Assembly: GCA_937912185.1 (NCBI GenBank)
Contig: CALDOH010000020.1
Span: 1 to 7,597, forward strand
Length of the DNA: 7,597 nucleotides
Direction: 5' to 3'
Source: an uncultured bacterium
GTDB lineage: Bacteria > Patescibacteriota > Patescibacteriia > UBA1558 > GWA2-36-10
Part shown: positions 1-4,047 of the stretch, piece after piece
Layout of the letters: each line of letters begins with the position of its first letter
How positions within the stretch are numbered: the stretch's first letter is position 1
Position numbers and translations under genes: made by a program
Notes under the pieces: generated by a model
What the model saw: only the letters and a program-made list of their open reading frames with translations
Told to the model about the DNA's origin: nothing
Database searches by the model: none

Positions 1-1517
1 TCAATGCTACTGGTGGCACATTTCAATTTATCGGTAATGACGATTCGGTAATAGACATTGAAGAGTCTGATGTCGCTGATTTTAATTTGTATAATCTGAT
101 TTTGGGTGATGCTACAAATTCTCAGACTATTACTTTGAGTGCTAGCTCTACTATTAATTTTGATATAAACAATGATTTGACTATAAATGCTAATGCTACT
201 TTGGACGCCAATGGTGAGCCCATAACCCTGGCTGGTGATTGGACAAATAGTGGCACCTTTACTCATAGTAATAATACAGTGACGTTTGACCATGCTGATA
301 CGGCTTCACCAAACAACACCCAGACAATAACTGGCAATACTACTTTTTATAACTTTAGCAAAGACTGTAGTAGTTTTAGTAATGCTCAAGAGTTATTGTT
401 TGGTGGTTCTACTAGTATAAATAATTTGGTTACCATAAAAGGTAAGAGCGGAACTTTACTGACACTTAATTCTACTGATGACGATGCTTCGCCAACTAGA
501 TTTAATATTGATTTTGTATCCCAGGATAGCGCTATTAGGGATTTAGAGTATTTGACAGTTAGAAATAGTAATCAAAACAATTTATTAACAATTGCTGATT
601 TATCTGCGGACGGTGAGTCCACGCTTTATAATAGTAATAGTGGTTGGACCGTCTCCGCCAGTTCTAATAGTAGTAGTACCTCAGGCGGCGTTACCCTTCC
701 TCCAGGTTGGAGTGGTGATAATAATTCTTCGGATGAGGATGGCACAGAAACGTTTTTATTGGATGGAGATTTGGTTAAAGAAGAAAATAATATTACAGTT
801 TATTTGATAGAGGGTGGTTACAAAAAACCAATTGCCAATGAATATACTTTTTTGTACTTTGCCTACAAGTGGTCAGATGTTATTGAGGTGGATGACTTGG
901 GAGATTATCCAACTGGCGCTACCATCAAAGTAGATCCACCAGAAGAAAACGATGAGTTAATTGATTCTGACCTTAGTCAGCGCCTCAGGGGCAAGATTTT
1001 ACTTCAAGTAGAAAATCACGGCGAGGCTTGGTATGTTCGGCCAGACACAGGTAAGCGTATGTATATGGCAGATGGTAAGGCGGCTTATAGCATGATGAGA
1101 AATTTAGGTTTAGGAATTACAAACTTAGATATTGCCAAGATTCCCGTTGGTTTTGAAGATAGGTTTAAGTGTAATGATTTTGATGGTGACGAACTATGTG
1201 ATAAGTTAGAAGATGGTCTAGGTACTGACCCGACAGAGCCAGATTCTGATGGCGATGGCTTTAATGATGGTATAGAAGTAAGAGATAATCAGAATCCCCT
1301 GGGTTCAGAAAAGATGATTTTTGATATAGCCTTGGCTAGCAGGCTCAAGGGTAAGATTTTGCTTCAAGTTGAAGCTCATGGTGAAGCCTGGTATATAAAC
1401 CCAGATGATGGTAAGAGATATTATATGTCAGATGGCCCTTCGGCTTATCAAATTATGAGATATTTGAGTTTAGGGATTAGTAACGCTGATTTAGCTAAGA
1501 TAGCAATAGAAGATTAG
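1..1517 (+). CDS. Modular secreted/surface protein, 3' part (5' end outside window)
   Basis: The frame is open to the left edge (first full codon at base 3), so this is a partial gene: 504 residues are visible and the start and any signal peptide lie upstream. A TTG at 87 is in frame but is not a credible start. Residues 1-200 (numbered from base 3) are rich in Thr, Asn, Ser and Gly with short alternating beta-strand repeats such as GDWTNSGTFTHSNNTVTF, as in beta-helix or adhesin-like surface proteins. A Ser/Gly/Asp linker follows. Next are a module with VYLIEGGYKKP (about 753-935), a KILLQVE..GEAWY module (975-1151), a D.DGDG calcium-binding segment (1176-1304) and a second KILLQVE module ending the protein. 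I recall these modules from many uncharacterised CPR surface proteins. No C-terminal membrane helix or sorting motif is visible. The role is unknown; a surface or attachment function is inferred from the architecture only. Confidence 0.85.
   Translation, partial: NATGGTFQFIGNDDSVIDIEESDVADFNLYNLILGDATNSQTITLSASSTINFDINNDLTINANATLDANGEPITLAGDWTNSGTFTHSNNTVTFDHADTASPNNTQTITGNTTFYNFSKDCSSFSNAQELLFGGSTSINNLVTIKGKSGTLLTLNSTDDDASPTRFNIDFVSQDSAIRDLEYLTVRNSNQNNLLTIADLSADGESTLYNSNSGWTVSASSNSSSTSGGVTLPPGWSGDNNSSDEDGTETFLLDGDLVKEENNITVYLIEGGYKKPIANEYTFLYFAYKWSDVIEVDDLGDYPTGATIKVDPPEENDELIDSDLSQRLRGKILLQVENHGEAWYVRPDTGKRMYMADGKAAYSMMRNLGLGITNLDIAKIPVGFEDRFKCNDFDGDELCDKLEDGLGTDPTEPDSDGDGFNDGIEVRDNQNPLGSEKMIFDIALASRLKGKILLQVEAHGEAWYINPDDGKRYYMSDGPSAYQIMRYLSLGISNADLAKIAIED
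975..1151 (+). repeat. KILLQVE-type module, copy 1
   Basis: This stretch of the surface protein encodes about 59 residues with GKILLQVENHGEAWY, then PDTGKRMYM, then a helical tail ending in LGLGITNLDIAKI. It matches copy 2 at 38 of 59 aligned positions without gaps (counted by eye). The conserved W, Y, P, G and D positions suggest a compact beta-rich domain followed by a helix. Its function is not known to me. Confidence 0.8.
1176..1304 (+). other. Calcium-binding D.DGDG (thrombospondin type-3-like) segment
   Basis: The region encodes DFDGDELCDKLEDGLGTDP and then PDSDGDGFNDGIE, two acidic loops with the D.DGD...D...E spacing of thrombospondin type-3 and EF-hand-like calcium loops. It lies exactly between the two KILLQVE modules, so it probably acts as a calcium-stiffened spacer. 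The motif is seen directly; calcium binding is family knowledge. Confidence 0.75.
1335..1514 (+). repeat. KILLQVE-type module, copy 2 (protein C-terminus)
   Basis: This is the second copy of the module. It has GKILLQVEAHGEAWY, PDDGKRYYM and SLGISNADLAKI, and it ends five residues or fewer before the stop. The DNA is also recognisably repeated around the KILLQV codons, but third positions have diverged, so this is an old duplication kept under protein-level selection rather than a recent one. Confidence 0.8.
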
Positions 1518-1611
1518 ATAATATATTGAATAAATTTATAAACTCAGCTAGAAATTTGCTATAACCGGCTTTATATAAGAAATATTAATTTTTAAATATT
1601 GATTTCACAAT

Positions 1612-2145
1612 ATGATTAGGAAAAAACCAAAAATAATTTCTAACCGGGTGAAAAAGAATTTTGTTTTACTACTAGTATTATTGTTAGGTGTGTCAGTGTT
1701 GGCTGTTGGCTGTGGCAAGAAGACCACAAATGAAAAAATCTCAGAAAAAATGTTAGAAGAATCATTGGGGTCAAATGCTGATGTTGATATCGAAGATGGT
1801 TCGATCAAAATCGAGACCGACGAAGGTACATTTGAAGCAGGTGGTGATATTTCTTTGTCAAAAGACTGGCCAGAGGATATTCATGTGACTGAAGGGAAAA
1901 TCATTGCCTCCCAAAGCAATGAAATGGGTAATAATTTGACCATTGAGTCCGACAGATCAGTTGATGATGTAAAAAAAGAGTATAAAGAAAAATTAGAAGA
2001 TGATGGTTGGGAAATAAATATGACTTTTGATATGGATGACAATGTACTCTATGGTGCTGAAAAAGACGAGCGCACCTTGAGTTTGACCATTGGCAAAGAT
2101 GACGATGGCAAGACAATGATAGTGTTGGTTCAAGCTAAAAAATAG
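1612..2145 (+). CDS. Predicted lipoprotein with a C-terminal WP...GW domain
   Basis: A 177-aa protein exported and probably lipid-anchored. A basic N-terminus (MIRKKPKIISNRVKK) precedes a hydrophobic stretch at residues 17-33 and a lipobox-like AVGC with the acceptor Cys at 34. The mature part has an acidic segment (about 54-78, ADVDIEDGSIKIET...EGTF). A globular domain follows at about 83-176: DWPEDI..TEGKII, then a helix VDDVKKEYKEKLEDDGW, then strands ending in TLSLTIGKDDDGKTMIVLVQ. This WP...helix...GW pattern recurs in small uncharacterised envelope lipoproteins; no reaction is known to me. The ATG at 1612 is chosen because it gives the complete signal. No Shine-Dalgarno sequence and no convincing promoter were found in the 94 bases upstream. 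Transcription may continue from the surface-protein gene, or start from a weak promoter I cannot resolve. Confidence 0.85.
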   Translation: MIRKKPKIISNRVKKNFVLLLVLLLGVSVLAVGCGKKTTNEKISEKMLEESLGSNADVDIEDGSIKIETDEGTFEAGGDISLSKDWPEDIHVTEGKIIASQSNEMGNNLTIESDRSVDDVKKEYKEKLEDDGWEINMTFDMDDNVLYGAEKDERTLSLTIGKDDDGKTMIVLVQAKK

Positions 2146-2148
2146 TTT

Positions 2149-2177
2149 AAAAAATCTCCCATTAAAATGGTTTTTTT
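2149..2177 (+). terminator. Weak rho-independent terminator after the lipoprotein gene
   Basis: A short CCAT-TAAA-ATGG hairpin (2159-2170) is followed at once by seven T residues (2171-2177), with an A run on the 5' side that could extend pairing across a small bulge. The GC stem is short, so strength is uncertain. Its position between the lipoprotein stop and the promoter at 2189 supports the call. Confidence 0.45.
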
Positions 2178-2188
2178 GTTTATATGGA

Positions 2189-2217
2189 TTGACTAAAAAT
2201 CCAATAAAATTTATACT
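2189..2217 (+). promoter_or_regulatory. Near-consensus sigma-70-type promoter for the tRNA region
   Basis: The -35 element TTGACT (2189-2194) and -10 element TATACT (2212-2217) are separated by exactly 17 bases, each matching consensus at five of six positions. Transcription would begin near 2224, just before the tRNA-like 5' half at 2231. This is one of the best-scoring promoters in the window by eye. Confidence 0.75.
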
Positions 2218-2230
2218 AGAAATCGTATTT

Positions 2231-2265
2231 GGAAGGGTGCCAGAGTGGTCGAATGGGCCTGCTTG
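2231..2265 (+). pseudogene. 5' half of a tRNA-Ser, ending in the anticodon loop
   Basis: The sequence fits the 5' half of a class II tRNA-Ser: acceptor strand GGAAGGG (2231-2237), TG at positions 8-9, a CCA/TGG D-stem (2240-2242 with 2254-2256) around an 11-nt GAGTGGTCGAA D-loop, G26, anticodon-stem strand CCTGC (2258-2262), then TTG. The G would be anticodon position 34, which fits Ser GCT or GGA. After that the match stops. No GCAGG partner in place, no T-arm and no CCCTTCC acceptor partner occur before the next tRNA. All visible 5' features are intact and a strong promoter lies just upstream, so this is either a recently broken gene, one half of a split tRNA, or part of another RNA. It is listed as a pseudogene for lack of a 3' half, not because decay is visible. 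Confidence 0.6.
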
Positions 2266-2340
2266 TTCTCTGTTTGTCCAAGAGTGTAAGCGATTGGCAG
2301 CAAACAGCAATCCCGCTAGAGGCGGGAGAAAGCTTACATC
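2266..2340 (+). ncRNA. Possible structured RNA with pseudoknot, joined to the tRNA-Ser half
   Basis: Three perfect pairings can be drawn here. CTGTTTG (2270-2276) pairs with CAAACAG (2301-2307), 7 bp, perhaps extended by CCAA (2278-2281) with TTGG (2294-2297). TCCCGC (2311-2316) pairs with GCGGGA (2322-2327), a 6-bp hairpin with a TAGAG loop. TGTAAGC (2285-2291), in the loop of the first stem, pairs with GCTTACA (2332-2338), 7 bp, making a pseudoknot. The segment appears more GC-rich than its surroundings. I do not recognise it as a known RNA family. It lies in the predicted transcript between the promoter at 2189 and tRNA-Ser(GGA). It could be a new small RNA, an intron or insertion remnant, or a chance fold. 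Confidence 0.4.
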
Positions 2341-2352
2341 ATGTTTACATTG

Positions 2353-2443
2353 GGAGAGGTCGCATAGTTGGTCTAGTGCGCTTGCTTGGAAAGCAAGTAG
2401 GGTGTTAAAGCCCTCGCAGGTTCGAATCCTGTCCTCTCCGCCA
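2353..2443 (+). tRNA. tRNA-Ser (anticodon GGA), CCA encoded
   Basis: A complete class II tRNA. The acceptor stem GGAGAGG (2353-2359) pairs fully with CCTCTCC (2433-2439), followed by discriminator G and a genomic CCA. The D-stem is GCA/TGC. The anticodon stem CTTGC/GCAAG (2381-2385 with 2393-2397) encloses TTGGAAA, giving anticodon GGA at 2388-2390, which reads UCC and UCU. A long variable arm has AGGG/CCCT (2399-2402 with 2411-2414), as expected for Ser. The T-arm is GCAGG-TTCGAAT-CCTGT (2416-2432). Every canonical element is present, so it should be functional. It is probably transcribed from the promoter at 2189, together with the upstream tRNA half. Confidence 0.97.
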
Positions 2444-2448
2444 TTAGA

Positions 2449-2477
2449 TTTACAATAGTTTTTAGATAAGTTATTAT
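2449..2477 (+). promoter_or_regulatory. Predicted promoter of the SDR-cupin operon
   Basis: TTTACA (2449-2454) and TATTAT (2472-2477) are 17 bases apart, each five of six to consensus. Transcription would start near 2484, leaving about 25 nt before the SDR start. The -10 lies inside the left arm of the inverted repeat at 2466-2493, so a DNA-binding regulator or the tRNA terminator could share this site. Confidence 0.55.
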
Positions 2478-2497
2478 ATAGATGATAACTTATTTTT
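2466..2497 (+). terminator. 12-bp AT-rich hairpin with T tract after tRNA-Ser
   Basis: An inverted repeat (arms 2466-2477 and 2482-2493, loop ATAG, one G-T pair, core ATAAGTTAT/ATAACTTAT) is followed by TTTT to 2497. In RNA it would work as an intrinsic terminator of the tRNA transcript, though the stem has a single G-C pair. Because it overlaps a predicted -10 box it could equally be an operator. Confidence 0.5.
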
Positions 2498-2509
2498 AAT
2501 TATAAAAAA

Positions 2510-3253
2510 ATGATAGATTTAAAAAATAAAATAGCCATTGTCACTGGTGCTAAACAAGGTATCGGCAAAGGAATTGCCGTGATGTTAGCCAAGGCAGGGG
2601 CAAAGGTGGTAGTAGCAGATTTAGACATTGATGAGTGTCAACAAGTCTGTGATGAAATAAAAAAAATAGGCTCACAAGCCGTGGCAGTAAAATGTGATGT
2701 TAGCCAAAAAAAGGATGTCGATAATATGATTGAGATGGCCATCAAAGAATTTGGTAAATTGGATATTTTAGTTAATAATGCTGGGCTATACCCTTTTACT
2801 CCTTTTGATAAAATGTCAGAAGATGATTGGGATAAAGTTATTGATGTTAATTTAAAAGGAACTTTTCTATGTTCTCAGTCTGCTGCCAAGGTTATGGTAG
2901 ATGGAGGAAGAATAATAGATATTTCTTCTATTGCCTCGGTAGTTGGATTTGCTGGGTTAGTACACTATTGTGCTTCAAAAGGTGGAGTTAATGCTATGGT
3001 TAGAGCTCTGGCTCTAGAATTAGCTCCAAGGAAAATAACTGTAAACGCCGTAGCGCCAGGTGCCATCCAAACACCAGGTGCTAGTGGGTCTATGACAGAT
3101 GAAGTTTTAAAGCAGACTATTGCCATGATACCACTTTCTCGTATGGGCCAGTCAGAAGATATCGCAGGGGCAGTTTTATATTTGGCCTCTGATCTTTCAT
3201 CTTATGTCACTGGGCAGACTATTGTGGTAGATGGTGGCTGGATATTGCGTTAA
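2510..3253 (+). CDS. Short-chain dehydrogenase/reductase (classical SDR, NAD-type)
   Basis: A 247-aa cytoplasmic oxidoreductase of the usual classical-SDR length. It has the Rossmann glycine motif TGAKQGIG (12-19) and Asp37 at the end of the second strand (VVADLD), which generally favours NAD(H) over NADP(H). It also has CDV (62-64), NNAG (89-92), Asn114, the ISS serine (Ser140) and Tyr153/Lys157 in YCASK, a full Asn-Ser-Tyr-Lys tetrad. The NAVAPG segment and the C-terminal VTGQTIVVDGGW are typical of the FabG/glucose-dehydrogenase-like branch. The substrate cannot be read from sequence: 3-oxoacyl-ACP, a sugar or a polyol are all possible. The start at 2510 gives the standard N-terminus; it follows an A run without a Shine-Dalgarno motif. 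The cupin gene begins 29 bases after its stop and probably shares its transcript. Confidence 0.93.
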   Translation: MIDLKNKIAIVTGAKQGIGKGIAVMLAKAGAKVVVADLDIDECQQVCDEIKKIGSQAVAVKCDVSQKKDVDNMIEMAIKEFGKLDILVNNAGLYPFTPFDKMSEDDWDKVIDVNLKGTFLCSQSAAKVMVDGGRIIDISSIASVVGFAGLVHYCASKGGVNAMVRALALELAPRKITVNAVAPGAIQTPGASGSMTDEVLKQTIAMIPLSRMGQSEDIAGAVLYLASDLSSYVTGQTIVVDGGWILR

Positions 3254-3282
3254 AGTATTTAATTTTTTAAAGATATAAAACC

Positions 3283-3681
3283 ATGAAAGGATTTAACATT
3301 AATATTGAAAAAGAGACTCTAGCTAACAATAATTTTCGTAAAGTTCTCTATACTTCCAAGCATAGTCAACTAGTCTTGATGAGTATTGCTCCAGGTTCAG
3401 AAATTGGCATGGAAGTGCATGCCGATAATGATCAGTTTTTTCGCTTTGAAGGTGGTCAGGGCAAATGCGTCATTGATGGTAATGAGTATGAGCTTAGCGA
3501 TGGAGTGGCCATAGTAGTGTCAGCTGGCTCAGAGCACAACATCATCAACACTTCTGATAGTGAAGATCTTAAGCTTTATACTATTTACAGCCCAGCTCAT
3601 CACAAAGATGGTATTGTCAGGGCTACCAAGGAAGAAGCCGAGACTAACGAAGAAGATTTTGATGGGCAGACTACAGAATAA
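3283..3681 (+). CDS. Single-domain cupin protein (mannose-6-phosphate isomerase-like)
   Basis: A 132-aa small cytoplasmic protein with one cupin barrel. Cupin motif 1 is seen as GSEIGMEVHADNDQFFRFEGG, with His46, Asp48 and Gln51 in the places where the canonical motif has His-X-His and Glu. Motif 2 is G74-x5-SAG-x2-His85-x3-Asn89, with Ser in place of the usual Pro. The EVH.D.DQFFR form is a recurrent variant of cupins annotated as mannose-6-phosphate isomerase-like (COG0662 type). The tail YSPAHHKDG...TKEEAE also fits that group. His46 and His85 suggest metal binding, but the altered ligand set makes a catalytic role uncertain. It lies 29 bases after the SDR gene and before a strong terminator, so the two probably form a bicistronic operon. 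A shared sugar-related pathway is possible but unproven. Confidence 0.9.
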   Translation: MKGFNINIEKETLANNNFRKVLYTSKHSQLVLMSIAPGSEIGMEVHADNDQFFRFEGGQGKCVIDGNEYELSDGVAIVVSAGSEHNIINTSDSEDLKLYTIYSPAHHKDGIVRATKEEAETNEEDFDGQTTE

Positions 3682-3690
3682 TGCTTCTCT

Positions 3691-3723
3691 CCGCCCGCGC
3701 TATACAGCGCGGGCGGTTTTTTT
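3691..3723 (+). terminator. Strong rho-independent terminator of the SDR-cupin operon
   Basis: CCGCCCGCGCT (3691-3701) pairs perfectly with AGCGCGGGCGG (3706-3716) around an ATAC loop, followed by seven T residues (3717-3723). The 11-bp GC-rich stem plus T tract is a textbook intrinsic terminator, ten bases after the cupin stop codon. Confidence 0.95.
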
Positions 3724-3731
3724 GTTATATT

Positions 3732-3740
3732 TGGTATATT
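3732..3740 (+). promoter_or_regulatory. Possible extended -10 promoter for the 61-aa gene
   Basis: TGGTATATT is an extended -10 (TGn plus TATATT) placed 32 bases before the small gene. No good -35 exists because the terminator occupies that position. It resembles the TGGTATAAT before the gene at 4048. Confidence 0.35.
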
Positions 3741-3771
3741 ATTAAATAGTAGTTTTTATGAAATATATAAT

Positions 3772-3957
3772 ATGGGTGCTTGGGGTAGGATAGAGGTCAG
3801 GAGTAGTCAAGTGGATTCTCATTTGGATCATTTATTCAATGATGGCCCAGCTCCAACAGGAGAGAGATATTGTATGAATTCAGCAGCACTTAGATTTGTG
3901 CCAAAAGAGGATTTGGAAAAAAAGGGTTATGCTGAGTACTTAAAATTATTTGAATAA
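3772..3957 (+). CDS. Hypothetical 61-aa protein
   Basis: A short open frame with bacterial-looking codon use for this window ([12 protein letters not shown]...; C-terminus [16 protein letters not shown]). It is soluble, mixed in charge, and has no signal peptide, membrane helix or recognised motif beyond HLDH (residues 17-20) and one Cys. I do not recognise the family. It stands alone between the strong terminator at 3691 and the promoter at 3997, with a possible extended -10 of its own. The frame is open upstream as far as the cupin stop at 3679, but the intervening sequence is the terminator, so a fusion with the cupin is unlikely. An overlapping 11-codon frame starts at an ATG at 3758 ([11 protein letters not shown]) and may be chance. 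It could be a real small protein, a gene remnant or a chance open frame. Confidence 0.5.
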   Translation: MGAWGRIEVRSSQVDSHLDHLFNDGPAPTGERYCMNSAALRFVPKEDLEKKGYAEYLKLFE

Positions 3958-3996
3958 GTGTATAAAAGATAATCTTTCTAGGGATTAGTTCTTTAT

Positions 3997-4025
3997 TTGG
4001 AATAAAGGTCATTTTTTGGTATAAT
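3997..4025 (+). promoter_or_regulatory. Promoter of the surface-protein gene at 4048
   Basis: TTGGAA (3997-4002) and a perfect TATAAT (4020-4025) are separated by 17 bases, with TG one base before the -10 (TGGTATAAT), so it also counts as an extended -10. Initiation near 4032 would leave a leader of only about 16 nt. Confidence 0.7.
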
Positions 4026-4047
4026 TGTCATATAAAATATAGATTTA

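Noticed and set aside
592..807. 71-aa + strand frame inside the first gene
   Set aside because: It is out of frame with the Ser-rich linker of the surface protein and gives a low-complexity hydrophobic translation.
1605..1808. 67-aa frame on the minus strand
   Set aside because: It lies antisense over the lipoprotein signal and N-terminal region, has no promoter or start signal, and its composition mirrors the sense gene.
1901..2310. Two minus-strand frames (1901-2116, 1993-2310)
   Set aside because: They are antisense to the lipoprotein gene, terminator and tRNA half; the His/Cys/Phe-rich translations are not protein-like.
2270..2338. HDV-like self-cleaving ribozyme
   Set aside because: The stem order is reminiscent, but there is no room for a P3 hairpin between the second strand and the first stem's return (nine bases), and the joining segment after the hairpin (GAAA) lacks the catalytic cytosine.
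2266..2352. Group I intron in the anticodon loop
   Set aside because: The break point is suggestive, but the insert is only about 87 nt, lacks recognisable group I core motifs, and no matching 3' exon (GCAGG, T-arm, CCCTTCC) follows.
2231..2443. One interrupted tRNA using the upstream 5' half and the 3' half of tRNA-Ser(GGA)
   Set aside because: The acceptor (one A-C mismatch, one G-T) and anticodon stem (one mismatch) pair worse than the downstream tRNA's own perfect halves; the similarity reflects both being Ser tRNAs.
2189..2458. 89-aa open frame across the tRNA region
   Set aside because: It reads straight through the tRNA-Ser half and the whole tRNA-Ser(GGA); segments such as RVPEWSNG and VRILSSPP are the typical false translation of tRNA genes.
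3679..3957. Stop-codon read-through fusing the cupin and the 61-aa protein
   Set aside because: The frames are the same and otherwise open, but the link would translate a strong terminator, and the cupin already has a natural family-like C-terminus.
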